Assembly (NCBI RefSeq): GCF_019063845.1 | Contig: NZ_CP077683.1 | Location: forward strand, 4,394,501-4,458,500 | Direction: 5' to 3' | Source of the DNA: Geomonas subterranea | Lineage (GTDB): Bacteria > Desulfobacterota > Desulfuromonadia > Geobacterales > Geobacteraceae | DNA: 64,000 nt | Part shown: positions 37,881 through 48,720 of the stretch, piece by piece | Position numbering within the stretch: the first letter of the stretch is position 1 | Layout: each line of letters begins with the position of its first letter | Position numbers and translations under genes: made by a program | Notes under the pieces: generated by a model | Told to the model about the DNA's origin: nothing | The model's database searches: none | What the model saw: the letters and a program-made list of their open reading frames with translations, nothing else

Positions 37881-38237
37881 GCTCTCACCAATCTACGGTT
37901 AGCCGCGTCCATACTTTCGGCCTGGCGGCCACCCTGGCCGGGCGCGCGAACGCCGTGAACCGCGTATTCCACTTGGTTAGTATGGACTTACCTTTCTGTT
38001 ACCCTATCGTTGCTAATCCCATACCTTTACTCCAAAAGCCTTCTGGTGATATCCCGAAACAGCCCCCGTAGGGGGCACGCGCGGTGCTTTTTTCTTAAAA
38101 TTCACAAAGCCCTTCCAGTATTGCCTTTCGAAAAAATCCCTTGCTCATTAGAGCGATTGCTTCGCCTGTTCGACAAATCCATCTTCCGCCATATAGCGTA
38201 TCTGATACCGGGTATGCTTTTTGCTCATTAAGCGCTC
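37881..38237 (+). other. Gene-free spacer between the two cytochrome units
   Basis: No recognisable gene. It holds two 80-bp-spaced copies of TTGCTCATTA followed by related AGCG sequence (38141 and 38221), just upstream of where similarity to unit A begins at 38238. It shows no similarity to the region upstream of unit A, so the two units probably have different upstream control. No transposase remnant is visible at this junction. Confidence 0.4.
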
Positions 38238-38305
38238 TGTAGGATTATTTCGTACCTCTACATTCGTCCATCACCGCACGTGAGGACCAGGGACAGGGGA
38301 AGGTT

Positions 38306-41300
38306 ATGCTGAGAAAAACACTGGCTGTTCTGGCTGCTACGGCCGTCATATCGGGGGCGCTCTCATGGGCGGCAACATCGTTCCAGCTGCAGACAAAGCT
38401 GAACAACAGCGGCGGTACCCTCCAGATCCGCAACAACCCGGTCCAGACAGTGTCCGGCACGGTCGTGTACACCAACTTCACCACGGCGGAGCTGGTTCCG
38501 GTGAAGGTGACCGCCAACCCCGGCTACAAGATCACCAGTCTGACCAAGACGGGCGTGGCCCAGGTGATCGGCAACTACACGACCCACTACACCACCACCT
38601 TCAAGAAGGCTGACGGTTCGCCCCAGTCCCTGATCGCCGGCTTCACCGCCCAGAAGTACACGGTGACCGGCACCGCATACGGCCCGGGGGGCATCACCCC
38701 GGCCAGCACCCAGGTCACCTACAACGGCACCGCGGTATTCACCGCCACCCCTAACGCCAACTCGGTCCTGACCGCCGTCAGCGGCGGCACCGCCACCACC
38801 CTCTCCGGCGGCGCGATCAGCTTCCCCTACCTCGGCCAGGCCAACATCACGGTCCGGAACGTAACCGCCCCGGCGAGCGTCACCGCGTCCTTTTCCACGG
38901 TCGGCATCAGCGCAGGGGAGAACCAGACCGGGATGGTGGCCACGAAGGTGACCCTGAGGGGCTCCATGCAGGGGGGGGGCACTTTCACCTGGAACCAGGA
39001 GAGCGGCCCGGCGGCCACCCTGCTGCAAGCCAGCACGCTGAACCCGGACTTCGTGCCGATGGTGCTGGGGACCTACGTGTTCCGTGTCACCCAGTACATG
39101 AACGGCGTAGCGGTCTCCACCTCCACCACGCAGGTCAAGGTGGTGGACTCGCTGATCGACTCCATGAGAACCGACTGCAACGGCTGCCACTCCGCCACCG
39201 GCGTCTACCCGACCCCGATGGCGTTCACCCTGTGGTCCTCCTCGAACCACAAGGCTCTTGGCGTTTCCTGCGTTTCCTGCCATACCACCGGTGCCATGCC
39301 GACCCCGGTCAACGTCTCGAGCGTCGACTCCAACACCTTCGTGAACCTGCAGGCCTCTGCTGGCCCCGTGGGTGGTTACTTCTGCGCTGCCTGCCATACC
39401 GATTCCATCTTCTCCGGCTACGATCGCTCCATGCATAAGAAGATGGGCGTCACCTGTACCTCCTGCCACAAGGGGGGAGCGCACCAGCCGGAGGCGGACC
39501 CGGGCGTCTGCGCGGGTTGCCACTACAACGGCCTGGGGATCGTCCCCAACCACACGGTCGAGATCGGCAGGAACGTCCTCTGTATCTCCTGCCACAACCC
39601 GCACTCGAGCTTCGCGGCGGTGCAGGGTGACCTCGAGACGCTGCACTACGGCAACATGACCACCGGCGCCTACCCGGCCACCTACGTCACCTCGCGTTCG
39701 GCCTGCACCGACTGCCACTTCTCGACGGTTACCAACCAGGCGATCCGCCAGGCGTGGTACACCTCGGGTCACGCCAAGGGGAGCGCGCCGGCCTACTCCA
39801 CCTACGACTTCAAGACCATGGACGGCTGCGTGCAGTGCCACACCACCACCGGCTTCGTGGCCTACTCCACTGCCAAGGTGACCACGGCCTGGGGCGTCTC
39901 CTCGGACAAGACCAAGGAGATGGTCACCTGCCGCGCCTGCCACGTCGACATCGTTGCGGGTGCGCTGCGCACCATGGCGCCGTCCAAGCCGTTCGCCATC
40001 GAGCCGACCTACGTGAACCCCGCGGTGGGCGAGTCCAACCTCTGCATGACCTGCCACACCGGGACCAATACCGGCCAGGTGATCGTGGCGAAGCTGCAGG
40101 CGAACGCGGACTTCACCAACCTCGCCTTCATCCCGCCGCACTACGCTGTTTCCGGCGCCACCATGTACGCGAAGGGGGGGTACCACTTCCCGGGTCGCGA
40201 CTACGACCTCGGTGCCACCCACAGCAACCTCGGCTTCGCCAACGCCAAGGGGCCCTGCGTCACGTGCCACAGAAACGGCACCTACGGCCACTCCTTCAGA
40301 AGCGGGGTGAGCGCGATCTGCACCACCTGCCACGGCTCCAACATGCCGGAAGAGCAGCGCCTGCTGGCGCGCGACTCCTTCACGAGCCTCCTCGAAGTGC
40401 TGCGTGCGCAGCTGGCCGCCAAGGGCTTCATCTACACCGAGAAGGCGCCGCACTTCAACGAGCGCAACTGGGGCTCCGGGCAACAGGGTGCGAACGTGAT
40501 GGGTGCAGCCTTCAACTACGCACTCCTGGTGCGCGAGCTCGGCTCCTTCGGCCACAACCCGCGCTACTCGAAACAGCTCGCCATGGACTCCATCGACATC
40601 CTGGACAACGGCGTCATCGACGACTCGGTGACCACGCTGGCGGTGCCGACCCTGCGCGACGCGGGCGCCATCACCCAGGCGGTGGCCGACTCGGTGATTG
40701 CCTACAAGGCGCGCAACCTGTGCATCACCTGCCACGGCGGCTCCGCTTCGACCCCGAGCCCGATGGCGACCAACCAGCACGGCACCCACATCACCGCGGT
40801 CTACGGCCCGGGCGCCTACCTTGGGAGCGAGTACACCGCCTGCCAGGCGTGCCACATCGGGACCACCGCCACCCACAACAACGGCTCGCCGGACTTGAAG
40901 AGCGGCGACGGCTCGCTGTGCATGGGTTGCCACGCGGGTCAGCTGGTGGACTGGAAGACCACCGCCCGCATCGAGTGCACCGTCTGCCACGCTCAGAACG
41001 CCGCGGTGCTCCCCAACGGCACCCAGGCGCCGTTCAAGGCGTACTTCGGCACCAAGGGTCACGGCCGCTTCGCGGTGTCGAACCAGTGCACCGTGTGCCA
41101 CGACCGGAACGCCACCCACATCACGGGGACCCTGGGCGACAGCAAGCGCCTCTTGATGACCAACGACAACACGCTGTGCGCCTCGTGCCACAACAACGCC
41201 GCGGTGGTCCCTGCGCGCATCCTGAACCTCGGCACGCACGTCACCAAGGACAACATGGAGATCGCCTGCCGCGAGTGCCACGACACGCACGGCACCGGGA

Positions 41301-41941
41301 ACCTCTCCATGATCAGGAGCGAGATCCGGGGCTTCAACATCGCGTACACCGACCGGGCAACCACGCTGGTGGAGACCACCTACAACCGCGGCCTGTGCCA
41401 GGTCTGCCACACCAAGACCAACTACTACCGCGCCGGCGTTCCGGAGTCGAGCCACTTCACTTCGGGGTGCCTCGACTGCCACACCCACACCAGCGCGGGC
41501 GGCGCCTTCAAGCCGATCGGCGGAAGCTGCGATTCCTGCCACGGCTACCCGCCGGCGCCGAAGAACACGGCGACCACCTTCGGCAGCTACGCGAACTGGG
41601 CCAACGCGCGCTTCGAGGACTACTCGGGCGGCGGCGGGGCGCACCTCGTCGCGGCGCACATCTCTCCGTTCGCGAAGGTTGAGGAGGGTTGGGCGAACTG
41701 CACGGCCTGCCACAACGGCGGGGCCGTTGGGCTGACCCCGTACCACAAGATGGTGACCCCGATCAAGGACAACATCGAGAACGTGACGGTGCTGGTGGAC
41801 AACAGCCTGCGCTTCGCGAACAGCTTCACCATCTACACCGGTGCCAAGCTGACCAGCGTTCCGGGGGCGAACCAGACCGGCAGCTGCTTCAACATCGCCT
41901 GCCACATGAGCCCGTCGGCACGGTGGAGCACCGAGCGGTAG
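38306..41941 (+). CDS. 24-heme c-type cytochrome with N-terminal Ig-like region (unit B)
   Basis: A 1211-residue paralog of the gene at 14249, the same length and nearly identical, with the same signal peptide MLRKTLAVLAATAVISG. The 24 motifs (23 CXXCH plus CFNIACH) are all retained. Differences are scattered substitutions, for example CVTCH for CIMCH and CTTCH for CTNCH. Several stretches of the C-terminal third are almost identical at the DNA level, suggesting recent duplication or gene conversion. Export and extracytoplasmic electron transfer are inferred. The next gene is directly the 56-heme cytochrome, with no chimeric cytochrome in between. Confidence 0.92.
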   Translation: MLRKTLAVLAATAVISGALSWAATSFQLQTKLNNSGGTLQIRNNPVQTVSGTVVYTNFTTAELVPVKVTANPGYKITSLTKTGVAQVIGNYTTHYTTTFKKADGSPQSLIAGFTAQKYTVTGTAYGPGGITPASTQVTYNGTAVFTATPNANSVLTAVSGGTATTLSGGAISFPYLGQANITVRNVTAPASVTASFSTVGISAGENQTGMVATKVTLRGSMQGGGTFTWNQESGPAATLLQASTLNPDFVPMVLGTYVFRVTQYMNGVAVSTSTTQVKVVDSLIDSMRTDCNGCHSATGVYPTPMAFTLWSSSNHKALGVSCVSCHTTGAMPTPVNVSSVDSNTFVNLQASAGPVGGYFCAACHTDSIFSGYDRSMHKKMGVTCTSCHKGGAHQPEADPGVCAGCHYNGLGIVPNHTVEIGRNVLCISCHNPHSSFAAVQGDLETLHYGNMTTGAYPATYVTSRSACTDCHFSTVTNQAIRQAWYTSGHAKGSAPAYSTYDFKTMDGCVQCHTTTGFVAYSTAKVTTAWGVSSDKTKEMVTCRACHVDIVAGALRTMAPSKPFAIEPTYVNPAVGESNLCMTCHTGTNTGQVIVAKLQANADFTNLAFIPPHYAVSGATMYAKGGYHFPGRDYDLGATHSNLGFANAKGPCVTCHRNGTYGHSFRSGVSAICTTCHGSNMPEEQRLLARDSFTSLLEVLRAQLAAKGFIYTEKAPHFNERNWGSGQQGANVMGAAFNYALLVRELGSFGHNPRYSKQLAMDSIDILDNGVIDDSVTTLAVPTLRDAGAITQAVADSVIAYKARNLCITCHGGSASTPSPMATNQHGTHITAVYGPGAYLGSEYTACQACHIGTTATHNNGSPDLKSGDGSLCMGCHAGQLVDWKTTARIECTVCHAQNAAVLPNGTQAPFKAYFGTKGHGRFAVSNQCTVCHDRNATHITGTLGDSKRLLMTNDNTLCASCHNNAAVVPARILNLGTHVTKDNMEIACRECHDTHGTGNLSMIRSEIRGFNIAYTDRATTLVETTYNRGLCQVCHTKTNYYRAGVPESSHFTSGCLDCHTHTSAGGAFKPIGGSCDSCHGYPPAPKNTATTFGSYANWANARFEDYSGGGGAHLVAAHISPFAKVEEGWANCTACHNGGAVGLTPYHKMVTPIKDNIENVTVLVDNSLRFANSFTIYTGAKLTSVPGANQTGSCFNIACHMSPSARWSTER

Positions 41942-41997
41942 GCCGCGTAGTCGAGTAGCAAAAGAAGCTTTATCCAGATGTGGGATGCTTGTTACCC

Positions 41998-42024
41998 CCG
42001 GTGGGGAATTGATTTCCCCGCCGG
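41998..42024 (+). other. Intercistronic hairpin before the 56-heme gene (unit B)
   Basis: CCGGTGGGGAA (41998-42008) pairs with TTCCCCGCCGG (42014-42024), with one G-T pair and a 5-nt loop. Sequence differs from the unit A hairpin at 20902-20931, but position and pairing are conserved. Confidence 0.65.
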
Positions 42025-42069
42025 ATGAAATAGCACTACTGTCAGGTGTTTTGTGATAAAGGAGTGGAA

Positions 42070-45000
42070 ATGAGGGGCTACCGCAGACTCGGATGGTATA
42101 ACCCACGAGTGATAGCTTTGCTGATGACGATGGGAGCCGCGCTCTTGGCTGGCACAAGGGCCGAAGCCGCACCGCAGTACGATTACGGGTGCGACGCGTG
42201 CCACACCATGCCTCCTCTTGATTCAGCGAACGGGCAGCGCATTCCGGCTACCGGGGCGTTCAAGGGCAATCACGCAGGCCATGCCGACAGTAATGCCCTG
42301 TCGTGCGTCAAGTGCCACGGCTCCGGCGTGCTCGTGTACCAGACCGGCCACCGCACCGCCGACATCAAGGTCTCCGGGAACATCAACGGTTCCGCGACCG
42401 GCAGCTACAGCCGCGCCTTCGTGAACCAGACCTCGGTACCCCCGAACCCGCTTGGGTCCTGCTCCAATGTGAACTGCCACTTCGAGCGCACCAGCCCCGA
42501 GTGGGGGAGTGCTGCCTACTCCAGCCCCGCCGACTGCAACAGTTGCCACGGCAACTCGCCCAGCGCTGGCCATCCCGTCTCCGGCTCCAAACACGGCACC
42601 TATTACGGCACCGGCACCAGCTCCTGTCTCAAGTGTCATACCGACCACAGTGCCGAGGCGAAGCCCTTCGCGCATGCCACCAGCGTGACCCACCGCGCCA
42701 TCGCGGTCAGCTTCAACGCGGCACCCAACAACGGCGGGAGCTACTCCGGCCCGACCAACGACTTTCTCCCGAGCCAGACCAACACCTTTGGTACGTGCTC
42801 GGGCATCTATTGCCACAGCGACGGCACCACGAAGACCGGTCCCTTCACGGTGACCACCGCCCCCAGCTGGGGGAGCGCGACCCTTGGCTGCAACGGCTGC
42901 CACGGCGGTCCGGCGTCCCTGGGGACCAAAATCCTCGCGACCGGCAAACACCAGGCCCACGTGAACAACAGCGGCACCCTCGGTAGCAACTACGGCTGCG
43001 CCGACTGCCACGGCAAGACCGCCGCGAGCGACTCCGTCATCGGCACCGTTGCGAACCACGTCAACGCCTTCGTCGAGTACTCCGGCGCCAAGGCCGGCAA
43101 GAACTACTCCGGCGGGTCCTGCTCCACCAGCTACTGCCACACCTCCGGCAAGAAGGGTGTCGCCGGCATGGCCTCGACCGTGGAACCGGCAGCCCCCTCC
43201 TGGAGCGGCGCGGCCATGGTCTGCAACGGCTGCCACGGCGCCCAGGTGACCCCGACTGCGGGTATCGCATTCAACGCGGTCGCGGGCGAGCCGAACTACG
43301 TTTCCGGCGCTGCCGGGTCCGGCACCGCCAACTCGCACCAGAAGCACGTGGCCGTCGCGGGCGCCACCACCTGCGCCAACTGCCACTCGAAAACCACCAC
43401 TACCGGCACGACACTGATCGCCGGCGGCCAACACATCGACGGCTTCATCAACTTCACCTCGGGCAACGGCAAGACCTTCGGCAAGCAGGCCAACAAGACC
43501 TGCTCCGACATCTCCTGTCACTCCGGTAACGGCATCGTCACCAACGTCGGCACCGCGCAATGGGGCGGTACCCTCAACTGCAACGGCTGCCACGGCGGAC
43601 CGCTGGCCCTGGGGAGCAACGTCATCGGCAGCGGCAAGCACACCCAGCACGTGAACCAGGCCGGCGTGATCGGCGACAACGTGGGTTGCGTCGAGTGCCA
43701 CTCAAAGACTGTATCGAGCGACTCTGTGGTTTCGGACAGCTCCAAGCACCTGAACAACTTCGTCGACTACTCCGGCGCCAAGGCAGGCAAGAGCAGCACC
43801 TACTCGGCCGGCTCCTGCTCCGCCACCTACTGCCACACCTCCGGCAAGAAGGGCCAGTCGGGCATGGTGGCCACGGTCGAGCCGGCGAACCCCTCCTGGA
43901 GCGGCGCCGCCACGGGCTGCAACGGCTGCCACGGCGCGCAGTTGACCCCGACCGCCGGCGTCGCCTTCAACTCGGTGGCGGGTGAGCCGAACTACGTCTC
44001 CGGCACCGCAGGTTCCAGCAACGCCAACTCGCATCAGAAGCACGTCGGTACCGCAGGGGCGACCACCTGCTCCAGCTGCCACTCGAAGACCACCACCAAC
44101 GGCACCAGCATCGTAGCAGGCGGGCAGCATCTCGACCGCTTCAATAACTACACCGCCGGCGGCGGCAAGACCTTCGGCAAGGTCGCCAACAAGACCTGCT
44201 CCGACATCTCCTGCCACTCCGGCAACGGCATCGTGGCCAACGTGGCCAACTCCCAGTGGGGTGCAACCCTTGGCTGCAACGGCTGCCACGGCGGCCCGAC
44301 CGCGCTTGGTAGCAACATCCTCAACACCGGAAAACACGCCGCCCACGTGAACCAGGCCGGCGTTCTCGGCAGCAACTACGGCTGCGTCGAGTGCCACTCC
44401 AAAACGGTATCGAGCGACTCCGTCGTATCCGATTCCACCAAGCACCTGAACTCGTTCATCGACTACTCCGGCGCCAAAGCCGGCAGAAGCACCACCTACA
44501 GCGCCGGTACCTGCTCCTCCACCTACTGCCACACCTCGGGCAAGAAGGGGCTCTCCGGCATGGTGGCCACCGTCGAGCCGGGCAACCCGTCCTGGAGCGG
44601 CGCTGCCATGACATGCAACGGCTGCCACGGCGTCCAAAACCTCCCCACCGCGGGTGTCGCCTTCAACGCGGTAGCGGGCGAGCCGAACTACGTCTCCGGC
44701 GCCGCCGGCTCCAATAACGCCAACTCGCACCAGAAGCACGTGGGTACGGCAGGGGCCACCACCTGCGCCAACTGCCACTCGAAGACCACCACCAACGGAA
44801 CCACGCTGGTAGCCGGCGGCCAGCACGCTGACCGCTTCATCAACTACACCTCCGGCAACGGCGCGACTTTCGGCAAGGTAGTTAACAAGAGCTGCTCCAA
44901 CATCTCCTGCCACTCCGGCAACGGCATTGTGGCCAACGTGGCCAACGCACAGTGGGGCGCAACCCTCAACTGTAACGGCTGCCACGGCGGCCCGACCGCC

Positions 45001-48000
45001 CTGGGGAGCAACATCCTCAACACCGGCAAGCACACCCAGCACGTGAACCAGGCCGGCGTGATCGGCGACAACATGGGGTGCGCGGATTGCCACGCCAAGA
45101 CCGTCTCCAGCGACTCGGTGGTTTCCGACTCCACCAAGCACCTGAACGCCTTCCTCGATTACTCGGGCGCCAAGGCTGGCAAGAGCAGCACCTACGCTTC
45201 CGGCACCTGCTCCGCCACCTACTGCCACACCTCCGGTAAGAAGGGCTTCACCGGGATGGTGGCCACCGTCGAGCCGGCGAATCCGTCATGGAGCGGCGCG
45301 GCCATGACCTGCAACGGCTGCCACGGCGCGCAGCTGACCCCGACCGCCGGCGTTGCCTTCAACTCCGTCGCGGGCGAGCCGAACTACGTCTCCGGCGCCG
45401 CCGGTTCCAGTAACGCCAACTCGCACCAGAAGCACGTGGGTGCGGCAGGGGCCACCACCTGCTCCAGCTGCCACTCGAAGACCACCACCAACGGCACCAG
45501 CATCGTGGCGGGCGGGCAGCACCTGGACCGCTTCAACAACTACACCGCGGGCAACGGCAAGACCTTCGGCAAGGTTGCCAACAAGACCTGCTCCAACATC
45601 TCCTGCCACTCCGGCAACGGCATCGTGACCAACGTCGGCGACGCGCAGTGGGGCGCGACCCTTGGCTGCAACGGCTGCCACGGCGGCCCGACCTCACTTG
45701 GGAGCAACATCCTCAACACCGGCAAGCACGCCGCCCACGTGAACCAGGCTGGCGTCCTCGGCGACAACATGGGCTGCGTCGAGTGTCACTCCAAGACGGT
45801 ATCGAGCGACTCGGTCGTATCCGATTCCACCAAGCACCTTAACTCCTTTGCGGATTACTCCGGCGCCAAGGCCGGCAAGAGCAGCACCTACTCGGCAGGT
45901 TCCTGCTCCGCCACCTACTGCCACACCTCCGGCAAGAAGGGACAGACCGGCATGGTGGCGACCGTCGAGCCTTCCATTCCGTCCTGGAGCGGCGCGGCCA
46001 TGACCTGCAACGGCTGCCACGGTGCGCAAGTCACCCCGACCGCGGGCGTCGCCTTCAACTCGGTGGCGGGCGAGCCGAACTACGTCTCCGGCGCCGCCGG
46101 CGCGGCCAACGCCAACTCGCACCAGAAACACGTTGGCGTCGCAGGGGCATCCACCTGCGCCAACTGCCACTCGAAGACCACCGCCAACGGCACCACGCTG
46201 GTCTCCGGCGGGCAGCACCTGGACCGCTTCAGCAACTACACCGCGGGCAACGGCAAGACCTTCGGCAAGGTCGCCAACAAGACCTGCTCCAACATCTCCT
46301 GCCACTCCGGCAGCGGCATCGTGGCCAGCGTGGCCAACGCCCAGTGGGGCGCGACCCTTGGCTGCAACGGCTGCCACGGCGGCCCGACCGCACTGGGGAG
46401 CAACATTCTCAATACCGGCAAGCACACCGCTCACATCAACCAGGCGGGCGTCATCGGCGACAACATCGGCTGCGCCGCCTGCCATGCGAAGACCGTTTCC
46501 AGCGACTCGGTGGTTTCCGACTCCACCAAGCACCTGAACTCCTTCCTCGACTACTCGGGCGCGCAGGCCGGCAAGAGCACCACCTACAGTGGCGGCACCT
46601 GCTCCGCCACCTACTGCCACACCTCCGGCAAGAAGGGCTTCACCGGCATGGTGGCGACCGTCGAGCCGGCGGCTCCTTCCTGGAGCGGATCGGCCATGGG
46701 CTGCACCGGCTGCCACGGCGCCCAGGTTCTCCCGACCGCCGGGGTCGACTTCAACTCCGTCGCGGGCGAGCCGAACTACGTTTCCGGCGCCGCCGGTTCC
46801 GACAACGCCAACTCCCACAAGAAACACGTGGGGGCCAGCGGGGCCGTCACCTGTGTCTACTGCCACTCGAAGACCACCGCCAGCGGCACCAGCATCGTCG
46901 CCGGCGGTCAGCACCTGAACTCCTTCAACAACTACACCGCCGGGGGAGGCAAGACCTTCGGCAAGCAGGTGAACAAGACCTGCTCCAACATCTCCTGCCA
47001 CAGCGGTAACGGCATCGTGGCCGGCGTGCCGAGCGCACAATGGGGTGCGACCCTCGGCTGCAACGGCTGCCACGGCGGCCCGGTTGCCCTGGTGACCAAC
47101 GTCCTCGTCACCGGCAAGCACACCGCCCACATCAACAACCCGAGCATGGGTGGCAACTACGGCTGTGCCGACTGCCACGCCAAGACGGTCTCCAGCGACA
47201 GCGCTGTCTCCGATACCACCAAGCATGGCAACGCCTTCGTCGACTACTCCGGCGTGAAAGCCGGCAAGAGCAGCACCTACGTCTCCGGCACCTGCTCCGC
47301 CACCTACTGCCACACCTCCGGCAAGAAGGGACAGACCGGCATGGTGGCCACCGTCGAGCCGGCCAACCCATCCTGGAGCGGCGCGGCACTTGGCTGCAAC
47401 GGCTGCCACGGCGCCCAGGTCACCCCGACCGCCGGCGTTGCCTTCAACTCCGTGGCAGGCGAGCCTAACTACATAAGCGGCGCCGCCGGCTCCGCCAGCG
47501 CGAACTCACATCAGAAGCACGTGAAGGCCGCCGGCGCCAGCACCTGTGTCCTGTGCCACAGCGCCACCGTCGACGCGACCGGCACCCAGATCATCGGCAG
47601 CCATACCAACAAGGTGGCCGACGTCGTGGCCGGCGGGACCGCAACCTTCGGGTATCCGGGGAGCAAGACCTGCTCCAATGTCTCCTGCCACGCGGGCACC
47701 GGCTACACCGCCGCCAACGCCGTCTGGGGCGCAACGCTTGACTGCAAGGGTTGCCACGCCACCCTGTCCGGCGCGCACACCCGCCACGTCGGCACCGCCT
47801 GGGGCACCCTGCCGTTCTACAACTACACGGCCAACGTCTCGACCGGTACCGATACCGACGGCGTCACCTGGAAGGCATACGGCTTCGGCTGCGCCAACTG
47901 CCACCCGCTCACCGTGGCTAACCATATGAACGGCACGGTCGAGGTGGAGCTGAACACCGCGACCAACGCCAGCACGCTCAGGATGAAGAACACCGCCGCC

Positions 48001-48711
48001 GGCCTCATCGGCAGCACCGGCACCGGTACGGTCTCCTGCTCCAACGTCTACTGCCACGAGAACACCACCACGCCGCAGTGGAACCAGACCTACACCGCCG
48101 CAACCCGCTGCTCGGGCTGCCACGAGAACGCCCCGAGCACCGACTCGCACCTTGCTCACAAGGTCGGCATCCACTACGACGACATCTACTCCGGCACCAC
48201 CGGGCTCCTCCCGGCCTCCGGTGCGGTGGGTGTCAACGCGGGCCACGGCGACCCGGCACAGTCGACCACCATCGGCTGCAACATCTGCCACTACAACACG
48301 GTCAACGTTGCCAGGAACAAGTACAACAGCTCCTGCTCCACTGCGGCGTGCCACGGCAACACCACCGGCAACAACACCGATGCCCTTGGCGCCTCCAGGA
48401 TCACCAACCTGGCCAACCACGTAAACGGCAAGAACGACGTTGCCTTCGCACCGACGACCTACATCAAGTCCAAGGCGCAGGTCACCGACGCCAACTTCGT
48501 GAACTACACCGGCGGCCTGGGTGGCTGGAACAAGACCCGCACCTACAAGCAGGGTGCTTCCTCCTACGACACGTCGAAGAATTACCTGACCGTCAGCACC
48601 TACTCGGCAGGGAGCTGCTCCAACATCTCCTGCCACAACGGCGTGTCCGTACACTGGGTGAACGACTTCGGCGGGGCACAGGACTGCACCATGTGCCATA
48701 CCAACCTGTAA
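42070..48711 (+). CDS. Giant 56-heme c-type cytochrome built of hexaheme repeats (unit B)
   Basis: A 2213-residue paralog of the gene at 20983. ATG 42070 follows AAAGGAG, with the same signal peptide type, and the mature start is APQYDYGCDACHTMPPLDS. I again count 56 motifs, 37 CXXCH and 19 CX4CH, in the same order. Central repeats have an almost invariant 696-bp period. Repeats here share features absent from the unit A repeats, such as SGNGIV after the CX4CH, GAQVTP or GAQLTP after CNGCH, and SDSVVSDSTKHLN. The N- and C-terminal non-repeat parts stay close to the paralog. A surface or extracellular multiheme conductor is the likely role (inference). Confidence 0.93.
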   Translation: MRGYRRLGWYNPRVIALLMTMGAALLAGTRAEAAPQYDYGCDACHTMPPLDSANGQRIPATGAFKGNHAGHADSNALSCVKCHGSGVLVYQTGHRTADIKVSGNINGSATGSYSRAFVNQTSVPPNPLGSCSNVNCHFERTSPEWGSAAYSSPADCNSCHGNSPSAGHPVSGSKHGTYYGTGTSSCLKCHTDHSAEAKPFAHATSVTHRAIAVSFNAAPNNGGSYSGPTNDFLPSQTNTFGTCSGIYCHSDGTTKTGPFTVTTAPSWGSATLGCNGCHGGPASLGTKILATGKHQAHVNNSGTLGSNYGCADCHGKTAASDSVIGTVANHVNAFVEYSGAKAGKNYSGGSCSTSYCHTSGKKGVAGMASTVEPAAPSWSGAAMVCNGCHGAQVTPTAGIAFNAVAGEPNYVSGAAGSGTANSHQKHVAVAGATTCANCHSKTTTTGTTLIAGGQHIDGFINFTSGNGKTFGKQANKTCSDISCHSGNGIVTNVGTAQWGGTLNCNGCHGGPLALGSNVIGSGKHTQHVNQAGVIGDNVGCVECHSKTVSSDSVVSDSSKHLNNFVDYSGAKAGKSSTYSAGSCSATYCHTSGKKGQSGMVATVEPANPSWSGAATGCNGCHGAQLTPTAGVAFNSVAGEPNYVSGTAGSSNANSHQKHVGTAGATTCSSCHSKTTTNGTSIVAGGQHLDRFNNYTAGGGKTFGKVANKTCSDISCHSGNGIVANVANSQWGATLGCNGCHGGPTALGSNILNTGKHAAHVNQAGVLGSNYGCVECHSKTVSSDSVVSDSTKHLNSFIDYSGAKAGRSTTYSAGTCSSTYCHTSGKKGLSGMVATVEPGNPSWSGAAMTCNGCHGVQNLPTAGVAFNAVAGEPNYVSGAAGSNNANSHQKHVGTAGATTCANCHSKTTTNGTTLVAGGQHADRFINYTSGNGATFGKVVNKSCSNISCHSGNGIVANVANAQWGATLNCNGCHGGPTALGSNILNTGKHTQHVNQAGVIGDNMGCADCHAKTVSSDSVVSDSTKHLNAFLDYSGAKAGKSSTYASGTCSATYCHTSGKKGFTGMVATVEPANPSWSGAAMTCNGCHGAQLTPTAGVAFNSVAGEPNYVSGAAGSSNANSHQKHVGAAGATTCSSCHSKTTTNGTSIVAGGQHLDRFNNYTAGNGKTFGKVANKTCSNISCHSGNGIVTNVGDAQWGATLGCNGCHGGPTSLGSNILNTGKHAAHVNQAGVLGDNMGCVECHSKTVSSDSVVSDSTKHLNSFADYSGAKAGKSSTYSAGSCSATYCHTSGKKGQTGMVATVEPSIPSWSGAAMTCNGCHGAQVTPTAGVAFNSVAGEPNYVSGAAGAANANSHQKHVGVAGASTCANCHSKTTANGTTLVSGGQHLDRFSNYTAGNGKTFGKVANKTCSNISCHSGSGIVASVANAQWGATLGCNGCHGGPTALGSNILNTGKHTAHINQAGVIGDNIGCAACHAKTVSSDSVVSDSTKHLNSFLDYSGAQAGKSTTYSGGTCSATYCHTSGKKGFTGMVATVEPAAPSWSGSAMGCTGCHGAQVLPTAGVDFNSVAGEPNYVSGAAGSDNANSHKKHVGASGAVTCVYCHSKTTASGTSIVAGGQHLNSFNNYTAGGGKTFGKQVNKTCSNISCHSGNGIVAGVPSAQWGATLGCNGCHGGPVALVTNVLVTGKHTAHINNPSMGGNYGCADCHAKTVSSDSAVSDTTKHGNAFVDYSGVKAGKSSTYVSGTCSATYCHTSGKKGQTGMVATVEPANPSWSGAALGCNGCHGAQVTPTAGVAFNSVAGEPNYISGAAGSASANSHQKHVKAAGASTCVLCHSATVDATGTQIIGSHTNKVADVVAGGTATFGYPGSKTCSNVSCHAGTGYTAANAVWGATLDCKGCHATLSGAHTRHVGTAWGTLPFYNYTANVSTGTDTDGVTWKAYGFGCANCHPLTVANHMNGTVEVELNTATNASTLRMKNTAAGLIGSTGTGTVSCSNVYCHENTTTPQWNQTYTAATRCSGCHENAPSTDSHLAHKVGIHYDDIYSGTTGLLPASGAVGVNAGHGDPAQSTTIGCNICHYNTVNVARNKYNSSCSTAACHGNTTGNNTDALGASRITNLANHVNGKNDVAFAPTTYIKSKAQVTDANFVNYTGGLGGWNKTRTYKQGASSYDTSKNYLTVSTYSAGSCSNISCHNGVSVHWVNDFGGAQDCTMCHTNL
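43120..47292 (+). repeat. Six tandem hexaheme coding repeats, 696-bp period (unit B)
   Basis: The first Cys of each CSATYCH-type motif is at 43120, 43816, 44512, 45208, 45904, 46600 and 47293. Five consecutive periods are exactly 696 bp and the last is 693 bp. This is more regular than unit A and suggests more recent homogenisation. Confidence 0.9.
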
Positions 48712-48720
48712 CTAAGTAAC

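Noticed and set aside
37847..38071. Small open frame between the two cytochrome units
   Set aside because: It starts inside the terminal hairpin of unit A, has no ribosome-binding site and no recognisable similarity.
37838..38237. Insertion sequence or integrase that could explain the tandem duplication
   Set aside because: No transposase-like frame, terminal inverted repeat or att-like site is visible between the units; homologous recombination is the simpler explanation.
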